NCBI GenBank assembly: GCA_946800325.1
Contig: OX326960.1
Location: 17,718,893 to 17,782,892, forward strand
Direction of reading: 5' to 3'
Source: Luzula sylvatica
Lineage: Eukaryota; Streptophyta; Magnoliopsida; Poales; Juncaceae
Length of the DNA: 64,000 nt
A program made the translations under genes and the position numbers. Below the pieces are notes generated by a model, which saw only the letters and a list, made by a program, of their open reading frames with translations, ran no database searches and was not told where the DNA came from. Positions 1-11,757 of the stretch are shown here, in pieces (position 1 is the stretch's first letter; each line of letters opens with the position of its first letter).

Positions 1-118
1 AATTATTAATTATATATGTTAACAGCTAACATATTAAGTGAACTAGTGGAATAGTATCAATTACTAATTAATGGCCATTAAAACCCCCAAATCAGCAGGT
101 CATATCTTTTTTGGTCGA

Positions 119-818
119 GTGATGATACTCATCCCCCTTACAATCCCCCTAGATATTTGATGTGTTGGCATGTTATTAAATGATGTAGCGAATCATTGAT
201 TTTTTTTATTTGAATCATCCTATATAGGATGTGAGGGAATTAAATATTCATTGTTTCTCACATCATTAATGTATTTATTGTTTTATTGAATTTGTTCACC
301 ACCATCCATGATTGATTAATGCTAAACTTACAAATTTGAAAATAAATTATTATACTCGATTAATTGATCTTTTTACATATGTTAAACATGTGTATATAAT
401 CCATTTACATTGTTCAACACATGTTAAATCCATCATTTCACACATCATCAATACATTTAATATTTTAAATAACATTGTTTACCACCACCAACATTCAATT
501 AACTCTTAACTTTTTAAATATAAGAACTAAATCATTTCAGGTTGAATTAATCCATCGTTTAACATATGTTAAACTGATGGCACACATATTAAAAAAAAAA
601 AATAGATGTGCAAATAATTAATGCAATTAACTTGTATGTAGTAAATATTTTCATGATGCTAGATTTACCACATGGTAAAAAAATGTATACAAAAGATGAA
701 TTCAATTTTATTGTTTACCATGCATTAATTTGAATTTAGCATTAAATTCAATCAATTAAATTCTTGCCAACACATCAAGTATTGTGGGGGAATGTAAAGG
801 GGACAAATATATTTTTTC
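119..818. mobile_element. Mutator-like MITE, only in block A
   Basis: About 700 bp flanked by the direct repeat TTTTTGGTCGA (108-118 and 819-829). The same place in block B (about 50,406-50,419) has a single copy, so this is an insertion with a target duplication of about 10-11 bp. The ends are imperfect inverted repeats: both start with G and share the core TTGATGTGTTGGC about 35-45 bp in. The interior is AT-rich with no coding potential, and holds two diverged copies of a stretch around CACATCATTAATGTATTTA. A G-start plus 9-11 bp duplication is typical of Mutator-like elements. Confidence 0.75.
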
Positions 819-1026
819 TTTTTGGTCGACTTCAGAAAAGTCGAGGACTTTAATAAATAATTAATAGGATTGGTGAGTGTTGTGGTTAAGGAGGGATTAA
901 GAAATCCGATTTTTGAAAAGTCGATATGTTTAATATTTCGAGGATTTTATTTGCCAAATTTCAAAACTATTAAGTCCATTTGGGTTAATTATAAATTTAC
1001 TTGATCTCCGATTAAAATTTTCCCTT

Positions 1027-2020
1027 TGTAACATCACAAATATTTTTCATTATGTACCGTAATCGGTGCAACATTCGTAGCGTACACTTTAACAAACATT
1101 TTTTCTTGTGCATTATAATATAATCCATGATATGATATTATGACTGAAAAAATCGTATCGTATAAAAACATATAAAAAGGTTATATTTGCATGAGAAGTT
1201 TATTTAGTTGTTGTATAAACTTTTTTAATTAATTTCATTTTATTTAAAAAATATCATATGATGTTGAATAATTTTTAACACATATTTATTCAATTTAATT
1301 CTGATCTTATTTTTACCGTTAAAGTGATACTCTATATAATGTTCTTGCATTTTTATCAATAAAAATAATAGTATTATATAATTAATTAAATTCATTCTAT
1401 ATATTAATCATATGATTAAATGTTTGGGCAGTCTAAACGGAATATCGAGGACTTGATATATAACTATCATGTCTAAAAAACTATTTTATTTATTATCATT
1501 AAAAATGTTCTCCGTATATAGTAATTTATAGAAAATTAAAATATTTTATACAATTAAGTTATATTGATCCTCACGCATATATATTATTTAGTCCCCCTAA
1601 TGCTTAAATCTACAAAATTGATGAACATGTACAAAATAATTACATATTGATTTACTATTAAGATATAACACAATTAATTACGTATTAATTAACTGCATTG
1701 TGTATATTAATCGTATGGTTAAATGTTTAGGTGTAAACGAAATATTGAGGACTTAGTATGTAACTATCATGTTTAAAAAAAATTATTTTATTGATTACGA
1801 TATAAATGTTCTATGTATATAGTAGTTTATAGCTAATTATAATATATTAAACTTCAGTTATATTGATCCTCCGCCTAATGTTTAAATCTACACAAATTTG
1901 ATGAATATTAGAAGATATTTACTATTAATGTATAACACAACTAATTACATATTAATTAAATGCTATATATTAATTTGGTTAAATGTTTAGGCGGTCTAAA
2001 CAGAATATTGAAGATTTGTC
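1027..2020. repeat. About 300-bp tandem repeats, start of the 10-11 kb monomer
   Basis: Three successive units (about 1,390-1,695, 1,696-1,960 and 1,961-2,020, the last partial) share the series TTAAATGTTTAGGCGGTCTAAACGG, here split as TTAAATGTTTAG and GGTCTAAAC, then a TATATAACTATCATG-like stretch and TTATATTGATCCTC. The stretch 1,027-1,600 recurs at 11,098-11,760 in the same orientation, and in B at 50,623-51,250 and 61,858-62,520. No open frame is conserved. I take this as non-coding satellite-like DNA marking the start of a higher-order repeat. Confidence 0.75.
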
Positions 2021-2267
2021 GATGCACAGCAGATGACTCGTCGACCAGATACAACTTTATTGAAGCTTATTCATAAAAATCTATCTTTATTAATGTTTTT
2101 CTTAATCTATTACAATGGTGCTAGTTTCTAGTAGAGAATATTTTAACTTATCCTAACTAATAGTATAGTGATGATTCACCATCTACAAATCATACATGAT
2201 GACCAAGATTAGTTGCTCACTAACTAGTGAGAGGTACAAACATACACTCAAGTGTGAGAATTATGGA

Positions 2268-2506
2268 AACAAAAAAATGCACGCATCTTCGAAAACCCCA
2301 CGTCCCCCCCAATAGTGATCGCTAATAAAGCCTTCGAAGATGCAATCCTTTGGAACAAAGCTACAAGATAGAAAGATAACAAATATGTTTTTTAGTTTTT
2401 AAGGGTAATTACGTTATTACCACATGTTCATTTTGTAATTTATTTTCTTTGGTTTAATGAAAAAACTAGGGTATACCTTTAAGGTTATCCTATTTCAAAA
2501 AAAAAA
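2268..2506 (+). mobile_element. Short retroposon (SINE or LINE tail) with poly(A), block A
   Basis: A 239-bp insert ends in an A-run and is flanked by the near-perfect direct repeat AGTGTGAGAAYTA(A)TGGA (2,251-2,267 and 2,507-2,524). An A-tail with a 17-18 bp target duplication is the signature of target-primed reverse transcription. The last 80 bp resemble the 3' tail of plant LINEs (AT-rich, then GGTTATCCTATTTC plus A-run). It could be a SINE or an extremely 5'-truncated LINE. The same insertion is in block B, so it predates the duplication. Confidence 0.75.
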
Positions 2507-2569
2507 AGTGTGAGAACTAATGGACACATCCATTAGCGGGTATGCATCCGATAAGCTCTAACACCGGAC

Positions 2570-3220
2570 CAGAATACATTTTTGTTTTAATATTTAATAA
2601 TTAATAATATTTTTGTATAAATTTGAAAAAAATATTGGGCCACGAAGTCCTTATATTAACCAATATTTATAAGAAGGAAAATAAAATGAAAAGTAAAGTA
2701 AACCTAGCCCATTTATTTTTATTCAAATTCAATGGAGTAGATTTCTTTATTATGATGCGTAAAAAAAATAGTTTTATGATCCGAGTTAGTAGGGTGTATG
2801 GGATGGGTTGGGTACGGGCAATCCTCTCCCGTACACGTACACAAATTTTCGGGTATATCCGTACCCATACTCGAAATCATGACATATAATTTTCATTTCT
2901 CATACTCAAACTCGTGAGTATACCTGTTACCCGTAAAAATACATGTGGTAGTAAAATTATCGAAATTTCTAGACAGTTCAAATTTAAAAAAAATGAAAAT
3001 TTGAAAATTGGTATGGGTGCGGAGTCGGGTAAATTTGTAGTATGAAGGGTTAATTTAAATTTGGGTAAGTAAGAAACGGGTATGGGCACCCACCGGCCGG
3101 ATACCACTATCCTCGAAATCGATAATTTATTCGGATATACCCGTTTCGTAAGGTCAGATTATCGACAATACGTATTTTATCCATTGCGTTAACATCCAGC
3201 GCAACGCGGAAGGATCTGTC
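2570..3220. repeat. Non-coding module duplicated at 4,935-5,700
   Basis: About 650 bp rich in repeats of the type GGGTATGGGTACCC, CGGGTAT and CCCGTACC. It aligns, with gaps, to 4,935-5,700 downstream; both share ATGGGCCAC, CTAGCCCATTTATTTTTATTC, GATGCGTA and TTAGTAGGGTGT in order. Its inner part begins AGGGTGT and ends (T/C)AACATCC, the inverted form seen in small hAT-type MITEs, but I could not define an 8-bp target duplication. Open frames here (up to 88 codons) are composition artefacts. Block B holds the same pair at 53,080-53,760 and 55,450-56,240. Confidence 0.55.
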
Positions 3221-4309
3221 TAGTTATATATTAATTGTTGCCGTTCTCGTTTAAAAGCTGTAATATTTTTACTTTAAGGAAAACACAAGTCAGTCCTTTG
3301 TTTTCTTTTAAATGCTGTAATATTTATATATTATATTACTATATAAATATATTGTATTACATTATGTAATATTATATATATAAATTAATAATTAAAATAA
3401 ATATATTATATACAAATTAAGGAAAACACAAGGAACACAAGTCATGTCTTTTGTTTTCTTTTTATTTTTGCAAAACAACAAATGGATGGAAAAAAAGATA
3501 ATGACAAGCAAACTAGAAAACACATTCCCATTTAATTCCACATTTTTGACTCATCAAATAAAGAACAAAAACACTTGTCATGGACATTGATGTCTTTTTT
3601 TTCATTATATCACAAATCAAACGGCCCCTTTGTGTTGGTCACGTCATAAAACTTGAGCATGATGTCATTGGGGTAATTTATTTTTAAATTACTTTAAGGG
3701 GATCTTGTTAGGGTGTTATTGATTCTTCTATTTTTCATAATTTCATGAACTTGTGGTATCAGGTCCGGCCTCAGATATAGGCCCACGAAGTCCAGGCTTA
3801 AGGGCCCATACTGGGAGGGATCCATATACATATATATATTATATATATAATTTATATCATTGAGATCAAATAAATATTACCCCATCAATATTCAAATTCA
3901 CTTCTCAGACCATAAACAACATGACAAAACTAAGCCCACAAGTCTTTTTCTTTTTTTCCTCCCGTGTCCTCTCTCCTCTCTCTCCGCTGGCTTGTGCTGG
4001 AAGGAATGGTGAAGGTCTCCTCCTCTCTTGTTCCCACTCTTCTAGAAGGAAAAATCGCCCGTTTAGAGCGCCGATTCTAACGCTCGGTGGCTAGAGCAAC
4101 CTCATCTCTGCTGCCAAACGCGTTCGGTCTCATCTCCGCTGGCTTGTGCTGGAAAAGGCCACACTGAATATTATTTCTTTCTGCAAAAAAATCGATAATT
4201 TTATTGTCGGTGCAAGAATTTTTTGTTGATTTTCGTAATTAGATATGTTCATCTCGAAATTTCTTGTAGTGTACTAATTTTAGTGTGTTAATTTTAGTAA
4301 TTGGGTTAA

Positions 4310-4555
4310 TTTGGTTTCAAAATTAGGTTAATTCCAGTGTACCAATTTGTTGATCTCGATATTTTTTTCCCGCTGCACAAAATTGGGTTAATTTTATGTA
4401 CCAATTTGATGATTTCGGTATTTATTTCCTACTGCAGCAATTGGGTTAATTTTAGTGTACCAATTTGACGATCTCGTTATTTATTTCCCGCTACAGCAAT
4501 TGGGTTAATTTTAGTGTACCAATTTGACGATCTCGATATTTATTTGAGTGTATTA
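4310..4555 (+). repeat. Four-unit tandem repeat of about 63 bp inside the hAT element
   Basis: Units share GGGTTAATTTTAGTGTACC, then AATTTGACGATCTCG, then ATTTATTTCCCGCT. The first unit is the most diverged. It lies between the pyrimidine-rich leader and the coding exon, so it would fall in the leader or first intron of the element transcript. The B copy is at 54,836-55,081. Confidence 0.8.
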
Positions 4556-4562
4556 ATTTGAT

Positions 4563-4772
4563 TTGAAAATTAGGTACATCGTAGTCATGCCTATATTATC
4601 TGGATGTCAAAAACGAAAAGAAAAAAAAAAGCAAAAGACGGATGATTTTATAAATTCTCAAAGGGGGACTCTTGATAAATTCATATCGAAAAGATCAATT
4701 GATAAAAATTTGGACGATGAATTGGTTTTTTATATATTAAAAGTAATGCAATTTTTGGAATTTTACATTTGA
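4563..4772 (+). pseudogene. hAT transposase-like N-terminal fragment (ZMYM1-like), block A
   Basis: A 69-codon frame whose middle reads KKQKTDDFINSQRGTLDKF. From family knowledge, plant hAT transposases annotated as zinc finger MYM-type 1-like begin with a basic (K/R)-rich stretch followed by a SQ.GxLDKF-like motif, which fits. No TTF-type zinc finger, catalytic residues or C-terminal dimerisation region follows. The frame stops at a TGA in AT-rich DNA about 80 bp before the element end. It is the remains of a first coding exon and is not expected to have transposase activity. Confidence 0.55.
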
Positions 4773-6280
4773 CATTTTTCTAATAAATTATTATGATATG
4801 GGGTTCATTTTCAGTTAGGCTTCGGGTATCCGAAAGCGTGGGATCGGGCCTGTGTGGTATATTGACACTTTAAATTTATATGCACGAAAAGTAACTAACT
4901 AACTTTTGATGTTTTCATAATGTTAAATAATTTTGGATTAAAATACATTTCGGTTTTAATATTTAGTAATTAAAAGGTATTTCTGTATAAATTTGAGAAA
5001 ATTTATAACTTTTTTCTAAAAATAAAGTAATTTCAAAAATAATGGGCCACAGACGAGTCTTTATATTTAATATTAGCCCATATTATCAGAAAATAAAATA
5101 AAATAAAAAGTAAATCTAGCCCATTTATTTTTATTCAAATAGATTTTTTATTTAGTTCATGCAAATGTTACCGAATTATTTTTATGATGCGTACACAATT
5201 ATTTTTATAATTCGAATTAGTAGGGTGTTAATGGGCCAAGTAACGTACTGGTAAATTTTTCTTATACACGTACGCAAATTTTCACGTATTACCATTATTC
5301 GTATCCGTACTTGAAATCATCACGCATAATTTTCATTCACCGGACCCGAATTCGCGAGGATACTTGTCGACTGTAAAAAATACATGCTATAGTAAAATTA
5401 TCGAAATTTCTAGATGGTTCAAATTTAAAAGTTTCAAAATTTTGGAAATTGGTATGGGTGAGGGATCGGGTAATTAGTACAAATAAAAGATAAATTTAAA
5501 TTCGGGTAAGAAACGGGCATGGACGCCCACAAGCCGGTAATATATGTCAGTATTATCCGTCCTGCGAGTATGTTTTCGGATATTACCCGTCCTGTTCGGG
5601 CCAGGTTCTCGAGGGTATGGATTTTCTCTGTTCCGTTGACATCCTTACAGATCAGTATAATAAGTAATTTTATGTTATATGAAATAATATAAAATTCAGC
5701 GCAAGGACTGAGGGTATGACTAGTTATGGTATTACTTGTCATCATTCTCATTTAAAATTAATCTATGAAATAAGTAATTTTATATTATTTGAAGTTCCAT
5801 AAGTGTAAAATAAACAATATTGTCAATACAGTGGATTTAAAAGAATTGCAGATTGGAGTACTATTTGCTATTGTCTAGTGTGACCATATTTTGTTTCGAT
5901 AATCATTAATTATCTGTAATTCCATACATCTATCAATTAACAACAAAGTAAATATCCATTCCATATATCTATCAATTCATATTTATTCCAAAATCTACCA
6001 ATTCATATTCAATTTCATATATGCTAAAATCTGTCCATTAACAACCAACACAAATTAATACACAAATCATTATTTTCAAAATTTCAACACAAATTCAATA
6101 TAAAATTTCTATTCATCAATTAATACACAAAATCATTATTTCAAAATTTCAACACAAATTAACAACTAACACAAATCATTATTTCGAAATTTCAACACAA
6201 ATTAATACACAAATTACAAGCATGCATGCAACTCTTCGGCGAATTAAATAATACCACAAATCAATACATGTGGTACTGAC

Positions 6281-7945
6281 CTACATGATGTGGTACGCAC
6301 CGGCACTCTCTCCTGTCTCGGAATTTGAAATGGAGATTCCAGCTGAGTCAGCATCTTCATCTGCTGGCCGTACGTTCAGTCGACATCTGCTGCTAAGTTC
6401 TTCATCTGCTGAGTCAGCATCTTGATCTGCCGCTAAGATCTGGCGGTACACATCTGGCGTTGCCCCTACTGCTCTTGCAAGCTCCTCCACATATTTTACC
6501 TGAAATAATAGATTTATAATAATCCAAAACTTAAAACATATTATAAAAAGATAAAAAATAGGAAATTCATTTATTTACCTTGCCATCAGTATCAGAATCG
6601 CAACCAAGCTCCATATTCTCTCCACAAATCAAACCATGAACACTGCAAGTAAAAAATGAAATAATTCAATATATTATTCAATAATCAGCGTTTTCCAGGG
6701 GCATAAATGTAATTATACCAAAAAAATCTCGAAAATACAAACCTTACGAGAACAGTGTATATAACTTTTTATCCTCGTGTTGGTTGGCCCAAGCATCCAT
6801 AGCATCGACCGAGCTTATACGAGCCATTGCCAGCTCGTGCGCTGGCATCACCATGCGTGGTTAGTACACGCCATTGAATTCTTCGTACAATTCTCTTGTT
6901 AATGGGGTCCCCCCTTTTTTCTCTTGTCAATGGGCGCCCCCCACCCCCCCTTCGCTTGTTTATGGGCGCCCCCCACCCCCCCTTCTCTTGTTTATGACGA
7001 TCTAACAACAAAATAAAAATAAGCAAGTTAATAAGTTACAAAAAAATAGAATCAATGTATGAATAATTGTATGATTAAATTGAGATTATTGGAGAGGATA
7101 ATATATGCTTACATTGATCCTCACACTGATTCTGATTCCGGCGTATTGGCCCGATCAAGAAAATGTCAGTTCCACCATCGTATTGTCTCGATCGAGTCAG
7201 ATCGAGACAATTTCAATTCCAGTTGTATTTTCTCGATCGAGCCAATTTCCCGTATCGGTCCAACCGAGCCAATTTCATTTATACCGTCGTATTGGCTCGA
7301 TTCACCAATTTCATTCCACCTGAAAATATCTAAAATGGAAATATAATTAGATTAAAGCGAATTAATAAATTGAGACTGGACAATTTCACAAATTTTCAAG
7401 AGAATTAATTTCTTGCAATTTAAACTAAAAATTGACCGCATTTTGTTAACAGAATGCACAGTATGGTTCCAAATTATGAGTCGAAATAACGGCTAAATGA
7501 AGGGATTTTGAAGATTAGCGGATTTGTAGAGAGTTTACATACCTCAACACAGAAACGCAAAAGATGGAGTCAAAGAGAAAATGATCAACAATTCCAAGAA
7601 AACAAAACAAGTACTAAACGAATCTACAAGAATCCGAAAGTAAAAAGTATAATAAACTCAGAATTACCATTAATGCCTTCAATGCACTACTCTGAACCCA
7701 TGAAGCGCCGGATCTCGTGGCCGTCAGAAGATATCGAGGCCGTCAAAGGATCTGGCGCCGTCACCAGATCTCGTGGCCGTCAAAGGAGGTCGTGGCCGTC
7801 AAAGGATCTGGTCGCCATCACCGGATACGTGGCCGTCGATCTGGTCGCCGTCACAGATCTGGTCGCTCGCCGGGTAAGAGTGCGCGTCGTGGCGTGCGTG
7901 GGGTGGGGAAGAGAGGGGAATTAAGGTTGGAATTTATATAGAGAT
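6281..7945 (-). pseudogene. Unrecognised spliced gene relic in module U, copy A
   Basis: I do not recognise the product. On the minus strand there is a TATA-like box (CTATATAAAT, about 7,933-7,942), then a GC-rich leader with short direct repeats of GACGGCCACGAGATCTGGTG (7,718-7,880). Exon-like pieces follow: about 7,095-7,320 after a TTTTCAG acceptor and before a GTAAGC donor; about 6,770-6,860 with a frame reading MARISSVDAMDAWANQHEDK; about 6,585-6,645; and 6,281-6,500 after a TTTCAG acceptor, encoding VEELARAVGATPDVYRQIL followed by acidic D/E/S repeats (ADEDADSAG). Stops occur at several junctions (the leader ATG is followed by a stop within four codons), so it is probably non-functional. 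A G-rich minisatellite sits in the middle. Confidence 0.45.
6890..6995. repeat. C-rich minisatellite, about 4 units (copy A)
   Basis: Units of about 32 bp built on CTCTTGTTAATGGGCGCCCC plus a run of C with one or two interruptions. Four units including a partial one; the same number in B at 57,650-57,755. The minus strand is G-rich, with runs of six or seven G that could form G-quadruplexes. It lies inside the gene relic of module U. Confidence 0.8.
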
Positions 7946-8957
7946 GGGCAGAGATAGATAATAGACGGTTCATTTTCTATTTTCTATTTTTAAATTAAAG
8001 GCGAATAATAACGTTGAGTTTATTTTTGAATTTTTTTTTTTTGAAAATAAAAGGCGAATAAAAATATTTTGTTTATTTTTAAAAAATTATGAAAATAAAA
8101 GGCGAATAACAATATTTAGTTTAATTTATATATTTTTTGAATTCAAAGCGATGATATATTTTATTTTTAATTGGATTTGATTTTGAAGTAACAATATTAA
8201 TATTAATTAGATTGTTGGTTGTATTTAAGGTAAAGTGCTGAGTAATCAGTTATTTAGTTAGAATGTTGCATGATTAGATATAACTAGAAAAATACATCGA
8301 AGTCAGTAACTTTTTGCTTAGGTATATTATTAATTATGATGGCAATATTTAATATAATTTCAAAATATAAATATCATAATTTATTTGTTCCGTTATATTT
8401 TCGTAAGTCGTCTAAAATGAAGTCTAAGTAATTTCAAGGTTGCAAATATCATTTTTTTAGGAATGTACGTATATCGAGCTGATCGATTTTTTTATCAATA
8501 TTATAACTCAATCCAGTTATAATGGATTTTTATTTTTCCAATATAATCCGACGGATAATGCTTACAAAAAATTCAAACTCATCTTGAATGTGAGTTGGCC
8601 GGATTTGTTATAGTAAATATATATTATTGCGGTATATGTGGATAAAAATACGCAATATGTTTATTTAGTTAATTATAGAAATATTTCGACCAAACACTCA
8701 CTCAAACCAAACATTCGTATTCAATATGTCATTTAATTTTGACTGTCATCACTTGTACATCCATCAAAAATATAAATATTTTCATTTATTACATAAATTT
8801 ATAATTAAACAATAATATAAAAAAATTAATTTCTAGTTGCAATTTAAACATCATGTAAATAGAGAAGTCAACAACAATACTTTTATGTACATTTATGAAT
8901 AATAGGTAGATTGTCAACATTGTGTTAAATAATTGTATACACTTAGTAAACAATAAA

Positions 8958-10694
8958 GGAACATTTCTTCATGTAGCGTTTTTTGGAATGAAAATTCAAA
9001 AACTAACCTTCTTTTTGAGAAAATTCAAGAAATAATTTGGAACTGATTTTAAACTCTCGTTTGTACCGAGTTTTAAAATCCCGCCCTGTTAATTGGCACA
9101 CATTACCTGACATGCCAGTTTGACAGGAACAAATAAAAAATACCGGGTTTTAAAATCCCGTACTGTTAATTAGGACTAACTACCGAGTTTCAAAATCCCA
9201 CCGATTTAATAGCACAACTTACTGTGTTTTAAAATCCCGCCGGATTAAAAGATCAAATTACCGGATTTTAAAAATCCGTATGTTTAACAGGTTAATTAAA
9301 CACAGTTATAATATTTGAGTTTAATTAACAAAAAACGAGATTTTAAAACCAGCCGGAGAAAAAGCCAAAATAGCAAACCGAGTTTTAAAATCCAGTCCGC
9401 TAAAAAACAAAAAATATTATTGTTTGTTAAATTCTAAATAATTTAAACGAGACTATAAATTGTTTTTATAATCAATTTAAAAATAAAAATCCGAAATAAT
9501 TCAATAATTTATTGGCTATGCTATGTTATGTTCTGAGTTTACTTAAAAATGTAAGTTTATATAAAGCATTTTTTTTTACAGAGAAAAATATAGTTAATTC
9601 AATAATTTATTGTTTATGGTAGTTTAAAGAAATGAAATCATCCGAGATGGATTTTGCTAACTCGTAGTCTTTCCATTGGAGCATTAACTGAAGGTAAATA
9701 ATTTCTTTTTTCATTTCAAAATTCTGATTTCATTGTTTGAATTATATACATGTCTATAATACCTTCTGGAATATTATTGCATGCATTTATAGTTGTAGGT
9801 ATATACTAAAATTATATTTATTGTTAATTTCCTAAATTTAAATTTTAATACTTAATTTACATATGATGTATATATAATACTTTAACAACTAAAATTAACT
9901 CCAATTTAATCATTCACGGACTTAGTTTAAAAAAAGATTGCACAAAAAGCAGTAACTCCAATTTTAATACTTAATTTACAACTAAAATTAACTCCAATTT
10001 AATAAGTAGTAGAAAAATATATTTATCTAATAATTCAAAGAATTAAATAATAATAATTCAAAAATATTGCACAAAAAACAGTAATTATATTTACATTTAG
10101 TAAAAATATATTTTTCTAATCAATGAAATGAACTAAAAAAAAGGTTATAATTACTTCTTCTATGTAATCAATGAAATGAACTAAAAATATATTTTTCTAA
10201 TCAATGAAATGAACTAAAAACAATTTATAATCATATACTTTTGTCTTTTAGCGGGCTGGTTTTTAAAATCCGGTTTGCTATTTTGACTTTTTCTTCGGCT
10301 TGTTTTAAAATCTCGTTTTTTTGTTAATTAAGCTCAAAAACTCTAACTGTGTTTAATCAACCTATTAAACATACGGATTTTTAAAATCCAGTAATTATAT
10401 CTTTTAATCCGGCGGATTTTAAAACCCGGTAGTTAGTGATATTAACCATGCGGGATTTTGAAACCCGGTGTTTAGTCCTAATTAACAATCCAGGATTTTG
10501 AAACCCAGTACTTTTTCTTTGTTCCTGTCAAACCTGACATGTCAGGTAATTTGTGCCAATTAACAGGGCGGGATTTTAAAACCCGGTACAAACGGGATTT
10601 TAAAACTAGTTTCAGGTTATTTTTGAAATTTTCTCAAAAAGGAGGTTAGTTTTGGAAATTTTTTTCTAAAAGGGACTACATGCAGAAATGCACC
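8958..10694. mobile_element. Mutator-like element with about 455-bp inverted repeats, block A
   Basis: A 1,737-bp element flanked by the 9-bp duplication AACAATAAA (8,949-8,957 and 10,695-10,703). Copy D of the host module has a single AACAATAAA at 48,646-48,654, which proves the insertion. Both ends begin GG and read ATTTCT.CATGTAG, and the inverted repeats run to about 9,412 and 10,240. Each arm carries about eight near-palindromic motifs of the form CCGGGTTTTAAAATCCCG spaced 30-60 bp. The unique centre (9,413-10,239) is AT-rich, non-coding and has a triplicated TCAATGAAATGAACTAAAAA. It is non-autonomous; MULE assignment rests on the 9-bp duplication and long inverted ends. Confidence 0.88.
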
Positions 10695-11097
10695 AACAAT
10701 AAATCATTTTTCTTCTCCGCCTAATATTTTCGGGGCATGAGATTTTCTTAAAGAACTTAAGATGCTTCTGGTCAAACATAAATATCGATTCTTTGCAATT
10801 TCGTGACATATATTAATCACGAATCATACATATAATTAAATCTTGATATTAAAGGATAAAAGAAATTAAAGATTTATATTAAATATAAATGATGTCATAT
10901 AATATTTAAAGAAGGTTAAATACAATATTAGGCATAGTAAAATAATCAAATATTTGTTTTTGACAATTTTGAAAACAAAAACATTGCCTTAATCAAGGTC
11001 ATGAACTTTTATATTCTCCGCGAGTTTCATATTTGTTTTTTTTCCGACTATATGCAACGGAAATTGTCAATTACGGAACTCTTTTGAATATTTGTAA

Positions 11098-11757
11098 CAT
11101 CACAAATATTATTCATTTTGTATCGTAATATCAGGCGATATATCGGTGCAACATTCGCATCGTACACTTTTAACAAATATTCTTTTTTGTGCATCATAAT
11201 ATAATCCATGATATGATATTATGATTGAAAAAATAGTTTCGTAAAAAATCATATAAAAAGGTTATATTTGCATGAGAAGTTTATTTAGTCGTTGTATAAG
11301 TTTTTAATTAATTTCATTTTATTTAAAAAATGTCATATCATGTTGAATAATTTTTAATATATATTTGCTCAATTTAATTCTGATCTTATTTTTACCATTA
11401 AAGTGATAGTCTATATAATTTTCTTTGCATTTTTATCAATAAAAATAATAGTATTGTATAATGAATTAAATTCATTGTGTATATTAGTCAATAGGATTAA
11501 ATGTTTAGGCGGTCTAAACGGAATATCGAGGATTTAATATTTAACTATAATGTTTAAAAAATATATTTATCGATCATTTAATTGTATGTTAAATGTTTAG
11601 GCAGCCTAAACGGAATATCGTTGAATTAATATATAACTATCATGTCTAAAAAACTATTTTATTGATTGTCATAAAAATGTTCTCCATATATAGTAGTTTA
11701 AAGAAAATTATGTTATACAAATTGAGTTATATTGATCCTCACGCATAAGGTAATGAT
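11098..11757. repeat. Second occurrence of the monomer start (copy of 1,027-1,600)
   Basis: Begins TTTGTAACATCACAAATATT and keeps the same order of landmarks as 1,027-1,600 (CGGTGCAACATTCG, ATAATCCATGATATGATATT, GGTTATATTTGCATGAG, GGTCTAAACGGAATATCGAG). This repeat marks the end of one 10-11 kb monomer and the start of the next. The B counterpart is at 61,858-62,529. Confidence 0.8.

Larger units (their letters stand above)
3760..4852 (+). mobile_element. hAT-superfamily element, block A
   Basis: A 1,093-bp element with a perfect 8-bp target duplication TGTGGTAT (3,752-3,759 and 4,853-4,860) and short inverted ends CAGGTCCGGCC and CAGGCCCGATCC, both beginning CAG. These are hAT hallmarks. 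It contains a pyrimidine-rich, GC-richer stretch (3,955-4,170) that looks like a 5' leader, a four-unit tandem repeat (4,310-4,555) and a transposase-like N-terminal exon (4,563-4,772). The catalytic part of a transposase is absent, so it is a deletion derivative that would need a helper. Confidence 0.88.
5755..11097. repeat. Module U, copy A (interrupted by a MULE at 8,958-10,694)
   Basis: Starts at AAAATTAATCTATGAAATAAG and ends near TTACGGAACTCTTTTGAATA. It occurs four times in the window: A here, C 28,940-31,798 (truncated), D 45,117-49,257 and B 56,290-61,857. Landmarks in order are: an AT-rich lead with repeated AATCATTATTTC and AAATTTCAACACAA, the minus-strand gene relic (6,281-7,945), three AAAGGCGAATAA-type repeats (7,995-8,115), and an AT-rich tail. 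It has no target duplication of its own. I read it as part of a duplicated genomic segment and not as a single transposon. Confidence 0.85.

Noticed and set aside
2623..2889. 88-codon frame kept in blocks A (here) and B (53,119-53,412)
   Set aside because: It overlaps a module full of GGGTATGGGTACCC-like repeats; the frame is interrupted in the older copy at 4,935-5,700, so no selection is evident.
7059..7346. 95-codon plus-strand frame present in A, B and (altered) D
   Set aside because: Opposite strand to an exon-like piece with splice sites; conservation among copies is explained by duplication.
7508..7941. 138- and 74-codon plus-strand frames with WPSK repeats (also at 58,264-58,697)
   Set aside because: They are antisense to the repeat-bearing leader of the minus-strand relic and identical in A and B only because of recent duplication.
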